A stretch of 64,000 nucleotides of DNA from an uncultured Myxococcales bacterium. Lineage in GTDB: Bacteria; Myxococcota; Myxococcia; Myxococcales; Myxococcaceae. The position numbers and the translations under genes were made by a program. Shown here in pieces: positions 41,468 through 49,569 of the stretch (the stretch's first letter is position 1; each line of letters begins with the position of its first letter). The stretch covers positions 330,060-394,059 of the forward strand of contig CALJKW010000016.1 in assembly GCA_937980205.1 (NCBI GenBank), given 5' to 3'. The notes beneath the pieces were generated by a model, which saw only the letters and a list, made by a program, of their open reading frames with translations, was not told the origin of the DNA and made no database searches.

Positions 41468-42205
41468 ATGCGGTCGTTGTTGCTCTGCGCCCTTGCGTTA
41501 CCCGCCTTCGCTGGACCGGTGGTCATCGTCGACCCGGGTCACGGCGGCTCGCAGACGGGCGCCGTCTCTCCGGCGGGAGCGTGGGAGAAGGACGCGGCGC
41601 TCGAGATCTCGAAGCTGCTCAAGGCCGAGCTCGAGGCTCAGCTGCACGCGACGGTGAAGCTGACGCGCGACAGCGACAAGGAGGTCTCGCTCGCGAACCG
41701 CGTCGACTGGGCGAACTCGCAGAAGCCCGACCTGTTCATCTCGGTGCACCTCAACTCGATGCCGACGCGGAAGCAGCGCCAGCAGACCGAAGGCATCGAG
41801 ACGTACTTCCTCTCCGCCGCGGCGAGCGGCGACCAGGCGAAGAAGGTGGCGGCGCGCGAGAACGCCGAGTTCCACGAGAAGCGGCCGAAGGGCGGCGACA
41901 CGCTCGCGTTCATCCTCGCGGACCTGCAGCGCAGCGAGGCGCACGCCGACTCGTCGCGGCTCGCATACTCGGTGCACGAGCAGCTCGTCTCGGCGACGGG
42001 CGGCATCGACCGGGGCGTGCAGCAGGCTCCGTTCTACGTGCTGATGGGCCTGCAGGCGCCGGCGATTCTCGTGGAGGTGGGGTTCATCTCGCACCCCGAC
42101 GAGGGCTCGCGGCTCACCGACGGGGCGTACCAGCAGACCGCGGCCGAGGCGATCGCCCGCGGGGTCGCCGGGTTCCTGCAGCAGGTATCAGCGAAGAATC
42201 GGTAG
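41468..42205 (+). CDS. N-acetylmuramoyl-L-alanine amidase (Amidase_3)
   Basis: 245 residues, signal MRSLLLCALALPAFA. DPGHGGSQTGA (first His), SLANRVDWANSQKPDLFISVHLNS-type stretch with the second His in SVHLN, and ILVEVGFISHPDEG with the catalytic Glu. Cleaves the stem peptide from muramic acid during daughter-cell separation. No SH3 or AMIN domain, so a minimal form. Confidence 0.92.
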   Translation: MRSLLLCALALPAFAGPVVIVDPGHGGSQTGAVSPAGAWEKDAALEISKLLKAELEAQLHATVKLTRDSDKEVSLANRVDWANSQKPDLFISVHLNSMPTRKQRQQTEGIETYFLSAAASGDQAKKVAARENAEFHEKRPKGGDTLAFILADLQRSEAHADSSRLAYSVHEQLVSATGGIDRGVQQAPFYVLMGLQAPAILVEVGFISHPDEGSRLTDGAYQQTAAEAIARGVAGFLQQVSAKNR

Positions 42206-42226
42206 GCGTGGTAGGGCAGCACGCCC

Positions 42227-42940
42227 ATGCGATCGTTCAACCGCGGCTACCTCGACACCCGGCCCGTCATCCTCACTCCCGGCGCCACCAAACACGCCGA
42301 AGGCAGCTGCATGGTGGAGTTCGGCGACACCAAGGTGCTGTGCACCTGCAGCGTGGAAGAGCGGGTGCCGCCGCACCTGATGGGCAAGGGCGAGGGCTGG
42401 GTGACCGCCGAGTACGGAATGCTGCCGCGCTCGACGCACGAGCGCATGGCGCGCGAGGCCGCGAAGGGCAAGCAGGGCGGCCGCACCCTCGAGATCCAGC
42501 GGCTCATCGGCCGCTCCTTGCGCGCCTGCGTCGACATGAAGGCGGTCGGCGTGCGCACGTTCACGCTCGACTGCGACGTCATTCAGGCGGACGGCGGCAC
42601 GCGCACCGCGAGCATCACCGGCGCCTACGTCGCGCTCGTGCTGGCCCTGAAGAAGCTGAAGGCGCGCGAGAAGCTGGCGCAGCTGCCGAAGCTGACGCAG
42701 GTGGCCGCCGTCTCCGTCGGCATCGTGAAGGGGCAGGTGAGCGTCGACCTCGACTACAACGAGGACTCGACGGCCGAGGTGGACTTGAACGTGGTCGCGC
42801 TCGAGGGCGGGAAGCTCGTCGAGATCCAGGGCACCGCCGAGCACGGGCACTTCGACAAGCCGCAGCTCGACGCGATGCTCGAGGCGGGCCTCGGCGCGAT
42901 CGCGAAGCTGCACGAGGCGCAGCGCAAGGTCCTCGGGTGA
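42227..42940 (+). CDS. rph: ribonuclease PH
   Basis: 237 residues, full size. FNRGYLDTRPVILTPGATKH, GSCMVEFGDTKVLCTCSVEE, RTLEIQRLIGRSLRACVDMK, IQADGGTRTASITGAYVAL and STAEVDLNVVALEGGKLVEI are all family segments. Phosphorolytic 3'-end trimming of tRNA precursors. GTGA overlap with rdgB. Confidence 0.97.
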   Translation: MRSFNRGYLDTRPVILTPGATKHAEGSCMVEFGDTKVLCTCSVEERVPPHLMGKGEGWVTAEYGMLPRSTHERMAREAAKGKQGGRTLEIQRLIGRSLRACVDMKAVGVRTFTLDCDVIQADGGTRTASITGAYVALVLALKKLKAREKLAQLPKLTQVAAVSVGIVKGQVSVDLDYNEDSTAEVDLNVVALEGGKLVEIQGTAEHGHFDKPQLDAMLEAGLGAIAKLHEAQRKVLG

Positions 42941-43503
42941 AGCTCGTCTTCGCGACGACCAACGAGGGCAAGCTCGCCGAGCTGCGCGAGCTGGTGACCG
43001 GCGTCGAGGTCATCTCCGCGGCGGAGGCCGCCCCCGGCCTCGAGGTCGACGAAGACCAGCCCACGTTCGAGGGCAACGCCGCGAAGAAGGCGCGCGAGTT
43101 CCTCGCCGCCACCGGGTTGCCGTCGCTCGCCGACGACAGCGGCTTGAGCGTCGATGCCCTGGGCGGCCGGCCCGGGGTGCTCTCGGCCCGCTACGCTCCG
43201 ACGGACGCCGAGCGCATCGCGAAGCTCGTGTCCGAGCTGCGCGGCGCGGCGAACCGCAAGGCGCACTTCACGTGCGCGCTCGCGCTGGCGCTGCCCGGCG
43301 GCGCGGTGCACGTCGAGGTCGGCGAGTGCCACGGCGAGATCGTCGACAGCCCGCGCGGCGCGCACGGCTTCGGCTACGACCCGATCTTCCTCATCCCCTC
43401 GCTCGGCAAGACGCTCGCCGAGCTGACGCGGCCCGAGAAGGCGGGGCTCTCGCACCGCGGCGTGGCGATGCGGAAGATGGCTCCCCGGCTCAGCGGCCTT
43501 TGA
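42937..43503 (+). CDS. rdgB: dITP/XTP pyrophosphatase RdgB/HAM1
   Basis: 188 residues from GTG 42937 (KLVFATTNEGKLAELRELV). ADDSGLSVDALGGRPGVLSA and GEIVDSPRGAHGFGYDPIF are hallmarks. Hydrolyses non-canonical purine triphosphates. The usual rph-rdgB pairing is kept. Convergent overlap of 14 bases with the DUF2325-like gene. Confidence 0.95.
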   Translation: MKLVFATTNEGKLAELRELVTGVEVISAAEAAPGLEVDEDQPTFEGNAAKKAREFLAATGLPSLADDSGLSVDALGGRPGVLSARYAPTDAERIAKLVSELRGAANRKAHFTCALALALPGGAVHVEVGECHGEIVDSPRGAHGFGYDPIFLIPSLGKTLAELTRPEKAGLSHRGVAMRKMAPRLSGL

Positions 43504-44119
43504 GCCGCAGGTGCTCGAGCGCTCCCGCGAGGAGCTGGGCGATGCCGCGCTTCGGCACGTGAATGACCTTCTTCTTCTGCGGCGGCGGGGCGTTCGAGTA
43601 CTGCATCGAGACCTTGTGGTGCAGCTCGGTCGCCCCCCACAGCAGCACGAGGTCGGCCCACTCGAGATCGGCCTTCGCGTGATCCGAGGTGCGGCGGACG
43701 GTGCCGTCGACCAGGCGCAGCTCGACGCGGCCCGCGAACAGCCGCTCGAGCTCTTCCCAGACCGACGGCGAGCCTCCGACGATGCACAGCTTGCCGCGGC
43801 CGAACGCGTGCACGAAGTCCGCGACGGCGCGCTGGTTGTCGCTGCCGCCGCAGCTCATGCACGCCGACTTCGGCTCGCACAGCAGCGACGTCTTCCCGCT
43901 GTGCGCGGCGGCGGCGACGCACTCGGTGCTCTGGCAGTGCAGGAAGAACTTGTCGGCGAGCACGGCGGCGGCGCGCTCGAGCTTCTCGTTCGACAGGCGC
44001 TGCTTGCCGGCGCGCGTGAGGCCCGCAGTCTCGAGCGCGAGCCGGGCCGAGCTGCGCGCTTCGGTAGACCCGTATCCCCGTTGTCTGAGCCAGTCGTCGA
44101 TGCCGACGTCCGAGCTCAC
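43490..44119 (-). CDS. Cys-containing protein with DUF2325-like C-terminal domain
   Basis: 209 residues from GTG 44119, overlapping the rnhB stop. The N-terminal half has SARLALETAGLTRAGKQRLS and five Cys (FFLHCQSTEC, SLLCEPKSACMSCGG), the second half GRGKLCIVGGSPSVWEELER and ADLVLLWGATELHHKVSMQY as in DUF2325. Such domains are Rossmann-like with a possible metal-bound Cys pair. Probable redox or metal-binding protein. Function unknown. Confidence 0.72.
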   Translation of the reverse strand: MSSDVGIDDWLRQRGYGSTEARSSARLALETAGLTRAGKQRLSNEKLERAAAVLADKFFLHCQSTECVAAAAHSGKTSLLCEPKSACMSCGGSDNQRAVADFVHAFGRGKLCIVGGSPSVWEELERLFAGRVELRLVDGTVRRTSDHAKADLEWADLVLLWGATELHHKVSMQYSNAPPPQKKKVIHVPKRGIAQLLAGALEHLRLKGR

Positions 44120-44958
44120 ACCCGGGACCGTCTGCGGCCCTTCGCGGCCTCGGCCTCGAAGAGCTCTTCTTGAATCGGCTCGAGGCCGAGCGCCTTGCGC
44201 ACCGGAGCGAAGCTGCGCCGGTGGCAGAGCAGGGCGCCGAGCCGCTCGAGCGCGTCCTGGTGCTCGGGCGTCGCGTAGCCCTTGTGCGCCGCGAACCCGT
44301 AGCCGGGGTGCTTCGCGTCGAGCTCGTTCATGTACTGATCGCGCGTCGTCTTCGCGATGACCGAGGCGCCGGCGATGGAGAGCGACAGCGCGTCGCCGTG
44401 AATGATGCCCCGCTGCGGCATCGGGATCTGCGGAATCTTCCGGGCGTCGACGAGGCAGAACTCGGGGACGACCTTCAGGCCCTCGACGGCGCGCCGCATC
44501 GCGAGCAGGCCTGCGTGGTAGATGTTGAGGGTGTCGATCTCTTCGACGCTCGCCCAGCCGACGGCCCAAGAGACCGCGTCGGCCTTCACCCTGACGGCGA
44601 GCTCTTCGCGCTTCGCCTCGTCGAGGATCTTCTTCGAGTCGTCGAGCCCGCGGAGCTTGTAGCCCTTCGGCAGGATGCAGGCCGCGGCCGTGACGGGCCC
44701 GGCGAGCGGCGCCATGCCCGCCTCGTCCACGCCGGCGATGAGCTGCACGCCCTGCGCGTAGAGCTCGTTCTCGAACTTGAGCATGTTGCGCAGCCGCTGC
44801 CCTTCGGAGCGGTTCGCCGCCTGCTTCGCCTTCAGCGTCTTGAGCAGCGCCTGCGCGCCGGCGCGTTCGTCGCCCTCGAGCTCGAAGAGCACCCCGCGCG
44901 GAAGGCTCTTGCCCTTCGCCAGTCGTTCTTTGAGCTCGGAGAGGGAGCGACGCTTCAC
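44116..44958 (-). CDS. rnhB: ribonuclease HII with an altered GRG motif
   Basis: 280 residues from GTG 44958 (VKRRSLSELKERLAKGKSLP), overlapping the upstream stop. GVDEAGMAPLAGPVTAAA, LDDSKKILDEAKREELAV, AGASVIAKTTRDQYM and HPGYGFAAHKGYATPEHQ are RNase HII segments, with the DEDD acids in GVDEAG, the LVDARK region and after AKTTRD. The usual GRG after DEA is GMA here. An N-terminal extension of about 75 residues (LFELEGDERAGAQALLKTLK) precedes the catalytic part. Removes ribonucleotides from DNA. Confidence 0.85.
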   Translation of the reverse strand: MKRRSLSELKERLAKGKSLPRGVLFELEGDERAGAQALLKTLKAKQAANRSEGQRLRNMLKFENELYAQGVQLIAGVDEAGMAPLAGPVTAAACILPKGYKLRGLDDSKKILDEAKREELAVRVKADAVSWAVGWASVEEIDTLNIYHAGLLAMRRAVEGLKVVPEFCLVDARKIPQIPMPQRGIIHGDALSLSIAGASVIAKTTRDQYMNELDAKHPGYGFAAHKGYATPEHQDALERLGALLCHRRSFAPVRKALGLEPIQEELFEAEAAKGRRRSRV

Positions 44959-45347
44959 TGGAGAAGAAGCGTAGCCGTGCTCGGCGTCGCTGTGCAGTCG
45001 CACTCGCCGCACGTCACGTTCACGATGAAGGGCTGCTTGGTGCTGACGAAGCCGTTCGTCGCGGTGAAGGCGATCTGCCCGTCGCCGATGTCGTCGGTGA
45101 TCTGCGTCGTCCGGCCGTCGCCGCCGGTGCGGCCCGTCTGGACCTTGCCGTTCGTCCGGTTCGTGGCGGTGACGTCGGCGCCCGAGACCGGCTGGTTCTG
45201 CTCGTCGTACGCGTAGACGCCGATGGCGTTCCGCGTGCTGCTGCAGCCCGCGCTTCGCACGCGGCCTCCGTCAGGCAGGAGCGACGTGCTGCCGCAGGCG
45301 GCGAGCGAGAGAGCGAGAGCGGCAACGACCGGGAGCTGGCGCGTCAT
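44955..45347 (-). CDS. small lipoprotein with an Ig-like/carboxypeptidase-regulatory fold
   Basis: 130 residues. Lipobox ALSLAACGST. NAIGVYAYDEQNQPVSGADV and IAFTATNGFVSTKQPFIVNV fit a carboxypeptidase-regulatory-like (Ig-type) beta-sandwich. Cys in VTCGECDCT near the end. Overlaps the rnhB start by GTGA. Likely surface-anchored; function unknown. Confidence 0.7.
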   Translation of the reverse strand: MTRQLPVVAALALSLAACGSTSLLPDGGRVRSAGCSSTRNAIGVYAYDEQNQPVSGADVTATNRTNGKVQTGRTGGDGRTTQITDDIGDGQIAFTATNGFVSTKQPFIVNVTCGECDCTATPSTATLLLQ

Positions 45348-45380
45348 GGGGGCGCCTCTCTACTCCCGATGCGCCAGCAT

Positions 45381-47165
45381 TCACAAGGTCGGCCGCTGAT
45401 CGCTGCCGTCGTCCCACTGGGCGCCCAGCCACGCGCGGTAGGCCGCCTTCTGCTCTTCGGTGGGGCGGTCGATGCGGGCGAGGTACACGGCGTCGGCGGG
45501 CTTCGCGGCGAGGGTGACGACGACCTCGGTGAGGCGATCGCGGCGGAAGACGGTGACCTTCACCTTGTCTCCGGGGCGCTTGTCTTCGCAGCGCGAGATG
45601 AGGCCGTTGGCGTCGACCTTGTTGCCGTCGACCGCGACGATCTCGTCGTCGGCGTAGAGGCCGGCCTCCATCGCGGGAGAGCCGTCGAGCACCGACGCGA
45701 TGCCCGACGTCCCCTTCGGGAGGATGCCGAGGAAGCCCTTCGGCTTGTCGTCGGCGGCCTTCACGCGGGGCAGGCTGCCGCCCTTGTCGTTCGAAGACTC
45801 GCGCTGGCGGAAGCGGACCTCGAGGCCGACGTGCGAGAGCACCGAGTAGTCGAGCTCTTCGGTGGTGCGGATGGCGCGGTCGAAGAAGTGCTTGAGGCTC
45901 TGGCCGGCGACCTCGGCGGCGGCGGCCTCGACGCCATCTTCGGGGACTCCGCTGCCGTCGCCCCAGCGCTTCCACATCAGGCGGAGCACGTCGTCGAGGC
46001 TCTTCGCGTCGCGCGTCAGCCGCCGGATGGTGAGGTCGAGCAGGAGGCAGACGATCTCGCCCTTGAGGTAGTACGAGATCGCGGTGTTCACCGTGTTCTC
46101 GTCAGGGCGGTAGTGCTTCACCCACGAGAGGTACGAGGCGTCGCCGAGCGGCATCTGCTTGCGGCCCGGCGTCGCGTGCAGCGAGGTGAGGCTCTCGCCC
46201 AGGCGCGTGAGGTAGCGCTGCGGGCCCATCAGGCCGGCGCGGCGGACGAGCAGGTTGTCGTAGTACGAGGTGCCGCCCTCGAAGGCCCACAAGAGCTGCG
46301 TGTACACCTCTTGCGAGTAGTCGAACGGGACGAGCGCCTTCGGGATGATGCGCTTCACGTTCCACAGGTGGAAGTACTCGTGGCACGCGAGGGTGAGGAA
46401 GTCTTCCCAGCCCTTCGACGTGGTGAGGCCGGTGCGCGGGTAGAGCAGCGCGGTCGAGGCGCGGTGCTCGAGGCCGCCGCGGCCCTTGTCGGTCGCGTAG
46501 ATGAAGAAGACGTAGCGCTTCATCGGCAGCCCGCCGAAGAACGCGGACTGCACCTCGACGATCTTCTGCAGGTCGCCGATGAGCTTCTTCTCGTCGACCT
46601 GCGGGTCGCCCCAGATGACGATCTCGTGAGGCACGCCGGCGGCGAGGAACTTGAGCGGCATGTGCGGGCCGACCTCGAACGGGCTGTCGACGAGCTCGTC
46701 GTAGTCGGAGGCCACGAAGTCGGCGCCTTCGCGCTCGAGCGCGCAGGTGGTCGTCCAGCCCTCGGGGGCCTCGACCTCGACGCGGTGCTCGAGCTTCCGC
46801 ATCGCCTCGCAGTAGTAGAAGAGCGTCGCACCGTTGAAGTAGCCGTGCGTGCCGTCGACGTGGCTGGTTCGGACGGTGAGCTCGTTCGCGTACACCTGGT
46901 AGCGCAGGCGGAACGGCTGCTTGTTCGTCTTGATGAGGAAGCTGCGCTTGTCGGTGCGCGTGTAGCGCAGCGGGGCACCGTCGGCGCCGCGCACCTCGAA
47001 GCCCTGCACGTGACGCGAGTATTCGCGGACGAGGTAGCTGCCCGGAGTCCACACCGGGAGGCAGACGGTCACTTCGTCGGTCGAGGCGGGGAAGTCGGCG
47101 ACCACGTCGAAGAGGTGCGCGTGCGGACGTGGCATCGAGACGCGATAACTGACGGCCTGTGTCAT
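45381..47165 (-). CDS. M61-family aminopeptidase with PDZ domain
   Basis: 594 residues. N-terminal beta-domain with LPVWTPGSYLVREYSRHVQG, catalytic ACHEYFHLWNVKRI (HExxH near residue 262, Glu ligand in the LLWAFEGGTSYYDN stretch), C-terminal PDZ (GTSGIASVLDGSPAMEAGLY). M61 enzymes are glycyl aminopeptidases. No signal peptide is visible, so cytosolic or exported by another route. ATG 47165. Confidence 0.92.
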   Translation of the reverse strand: MTQAVSYRVSMPRPHAHLFDVVADFPASTDEVTVCLPVWTPGSYLVREYSRHVQGFEVRGADGAPLRYTRTDKRSFLIKTNKQPFRLRYQVYANELTVRTSHVDGTHGYFNGATLFYYCEAMRKLEHRVEVEAPEGWTTTCALEREGADFVASDYDELVDSPFEVGPHMPLKFLAAGVPHEIVIWGDPQVDEKKLIGDLQKIVEVQSAFFGGLPMKRYVFFIYATDKGRGGLEHRASTALLYPRTGLTTSKGWEDFLTLACHEYFHLWNVKRIIPKALVPFDYSQEVYTQLLWAFEGGTSYYDNLLVRRAGLMGPQRYLTRLGESLTSLHATPGRKQMPLGDASYLSWVKHYRPDENTVNTAISYYLKGEIVCLLLDLTIRRLTRDAKSLDDVLRLMWKRWGDGSGVPEDGVEAAAAEVAGQSLKHFFDRAIRTTEELDYSVLSHVGLEVRFRQRESSNDKGGSLPRVKAADDKPKGFLGILPKGTSGIASVLDGSPAMEAGLYADDEIVAVDGNKVDANGLISRCEDKRPGDKVKVTVFRRDRLTEVVVTLAAKPADAVYLARIDRPTEEQKAAYRAWLGAQWDDGSDQRPTL

Positions 47166-47184
47166 TCGCAGTTTCGTCTACTGC

Positions 47185-49569
47185 TCACAGCGAGCACACG
47201 CCAGCGTCATCGCAGGAGCCGAGGATGAGGCACGACGTGCCTTCCGGCTCGAACGCGTTCGCCGGGCAGTCGGGCCCGGTGCCCGAGCACTGCTCGGCGA
47301 CGTCGCAGCTGCCCGCCGCGGGCCGGCACGTGCCGCCCACGAGGAAGGCGTCGTTCGGGCACTGCGCGCTCGTGCCCGAGCACACCTCGGCGACGTCGCA
47401 GACTCCCGCGTCGGGGCGACAGACGACCGACATCTGCAGGTAGGCATCGGAAGGGCAGGTGGCGCTCGCGCCGCTGCACAGCTCCGGCACGTCGCAGGGC
47501 CCCGCGTTCGGGCGGCAGACGGTGCCCATCAGCAGCGCGTCGTTCGGGCACGTGGGGCTCGTGCCGTCGCACGTCTCGGCGGGGTCGCAGTCACCTGCGC
47601 TCGGGCGGCACGTGGTGCCCATCAGCAGCGCGTCGCCGGGGCAGGTGGCGCTCATGCCGTCGCACGTCTCGGCGACATCGCAGTCGCCGGCGCTGGGCCG
47701 GCACGTGTTGCCCGAGAGGAAGACGTCGGCGGGGCAGGTGGCGCTCGTGCCGTCGCAGAGCTCCGCGACGTCGCAGCTGCCCGCGTCGGCACGGCAGACG
47801 ACTCCGGTGAAGAACGTGTCGGTGGGGCAGGCTGCGCTCATGCCCGTGCACTGCTCCGGCGCGTCGCAGACGCCGGCGCTGCCCCGGCAGACGGCCGTCG
47901 ACGGCAGGAAGTCGTCGGCGGGGCAGAGCGTCGAGGTTCCGGTGCAGACCTCGGCGACGTCGCAGGGGCCTGCGTCGCCGCGGCAGAGCGTGCCGGCGTC
48001 CGCGACGGTGTCGGGCGGACACGACGCGCTCATCGAGCTGCAGACCTCGGCGACGTCGCAGCCGCCGTCAGCCGGGCGGCAGGTCGTGCTCGGACCGAGG
48101 AACACGTCGTTGGGGCACGTCGCCGAAGAGCCGGTGCAGGTCTCGGCGACGTCGCACACGTCCGCGGCGGGCCGGCAGACCGTCGTGGCCGGCGAGACGC
48201 CGTTCGGCACGCAGGTGGGGACGCCGCCGGCGCAGGAGATCGCTCCGGTCTGGCACGGGTTCGGCGGCTGGCACGGCGCTCCGTTCACGCAGGCGCCACA
48301 GCCCGCATCGGGGAAGCAGATGAGGTTGGTTCCGCAGCTCGAGCCGGGCGTCGCGGGGCCGAGGTCTCTGCAGACCGGAGAGCCGCCGTCGCACGCGATC
48401 GCCCCCGTGCGGCACGGGCCGGCGTCGCAGGCGGCTCCGTGCGTGCACGCGATGCAGGCCCCGCCCGGTGCACAGACGCGGTTGGTGCCGCAGACGTGGC
48501 CCGGGCTCTGGAGCCCGGCCTCCATGCACGCGGGCCCCTGGCTGCACGACTGCAGACCCACGCGGCACGGGTCGGCCGGCTGGCACGCCATGAGGGCGAC
48601 GCACGGTGTGCAGCCTCCGTCGTAGCCGCAGACGCGCCCCGCGCCGCAGCTCGTGCCCGCGTCGGCGAAGCCGGCCGGGTTGCAGCGCGCTTCACCCGTG
48701 GAGCACCGCTGCACGCCGAGCACGCACGCCATGCCGGTGTTGCACGCGATGCCGTCGGCGCACGCGAGGCAGCCGCCGTCGGCCTGGCAGACCTGATCGG
48801 TTCCGCACGGGGTACCGGGCTGGCGAGCGCCTGTCCTCTCGCACACGGGAAGCCCGGTGCCGCACGCCAGCGCGCCGAGCACGCACGACGAGGCCGCGGG
48901 GCTGCACGCGGCGCCGGCGTCGCAGGTGAGGCAGCCGGCATCCGGCGCGCAGACGCGACCCGCACCGCACGAGGTGCCCGCGGGCATCGGGCCCGTCGCG
49001 GCGCAGCCGCCGTCGGGGCAGGTGAGGCCGCCGAAGCTGCACGGCTCGAGCGGCGTGCACATCGCTCCGGCGGTGCACCCGGGCACGCACGTGCCGGCGG
49101 CACACTGCTGCGTGGCCGGGCACGTCACGCCGATGCACTCGGGCTCGCGACACGCGCCCTCGATGCAGGCCTGGCCGCTCGGGCAGGCGACGGCGCCGCA
49201 GCTCGTGTCGAAGCAGCCGCCCCGCCAGCAGCGCCCCGCATCGCACGGGCTGTCCAGGCAGAGGCGGTCGGTGCAGCGGCCGCCGGAGCAGACCTGGTCG
49301 TCGCTGCAGTCGGCTCCGATGCAGTCGCGCGTCAGGCACTTGCCGGTGGCGCACGCCTCGTTGGTGTCGCAGACGGTCCCGCACGTGCCGCAGTGCAGAT
49401 CATCGCGCCGCAGGTCGACGCACGTGCCGTCACACATCGCGAGGCCGGCGTTGCAGACGATGCCCGCGTCGGCGACGTCGCGGATGATCGGCTCGAAGCA
49501 GCCGGGCATCACCGCGACCACCACGCCGAGGCCGAGGCCCGCGAGCAGCGCGACGTTCGTGTCTCTCAC
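47185..49569 (-). CDS. Cys-rich lipoprotein with ten tandem repeats
   Basis: 794 residues from GTG 49569, overlapping the stop of the upstream OmpA-like gene. Signal VALLAGLGLGVVVAVMPGC with a borderline lipobox. The first half is a long run of short Cys motifs (CSGGRCTDRLC, CEAC-like; about two Cys per 12 residues). The second half has ten copies of a 31-33-residue unit (CRPxAGxCDVAExCxGxSA, then CPxDxF). The unit resembles disintegrin/EGF-like Cys-rich modules found in secreted proteins of myxobacteria. Likely extracellular adhesion or matrix protein; no catalytic domain. Confidence 0.82.
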   Translation of the reverse strand: MRDTNVALLAGLGLGVVVAVMPGCFEPIIRDVADAGIVCNAGLAMCDGTCVDLRRDDLHCGTCGTVCDTNEACATGKCLTRDCIGADCSDDQVCSGGRCTDRLCLDSPCDAGRCWRGGCFDTSCGAVACPSGQACIEGACREPECIGVTCPATQQCAAGTCVPGCTAGAMCTPLEPCSFGGLTCPDGGCAATGPMPAGTSCGAGRVCAPDAGCLTCDAGAACSPAASSCVLGALACGTGLPVCERTGARQPGTPCGTDQVCQADGGCLACADGIACNTGMACVLGVQRCSTGEARCNPAGFADAGTSCGAGRVCGYDGGCTPCVALMACQPADPCRVGLQSCSQGPACMEAGLQSPGHVCGTNRVCAPGGACIACTHGAACDAGPCRTGAIACDGGSPVCRDLGPATPGSSCGTNLICFPDAGCGACVNGAPCQPPNPCQTGAISCAGGVPTCVPNGVSPATTVCRPAADVCDVAETCTGSSATCPNDVFLGPSTTCRPADGGCDVAEVCSSMSASCPPDTVADAGTLCRGDAGPCDVAEVCTGTSTLCPADDFLPSTAVCRGSAGVCDAPEQCTGMSAACPTDTFFTGVVCRADAGSCDVAELCDGTSATCPADVFLSGNTCRPSAGDCDVAETCDGMSATCPGDALLMGTTCRPSAGDCDPAETCDGTSPTCPNDALLMGTVCRPNAGPCDVPELCSGASATCPSDAYLQMSVVCRPDAGVCDVAEVCSGTSAQCPNDAFLVGGTCRPAAGSCDVAEQCSGTGPDCPANAFEPEGTSCLILGSCDDAGVCSL
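47239..48186 (-). repeat. ten tandem coding repeats, 93-99 bp each
   Basis: Coding repeat array in the Cys-rich protein: ten units of 31-33 codons, each with four or five Cys at fixed positions. Units 6 and 7 are nearly identical (SAGDCDVAETCDG and SAGDCDPAETCDG), which points to recent duplication. Confidence 0.85.

Noticed and set aside
47239..48186. CRISPR-like array
   Set aside because: The repeats are coding, 93-99 bp long and without unique spacers.
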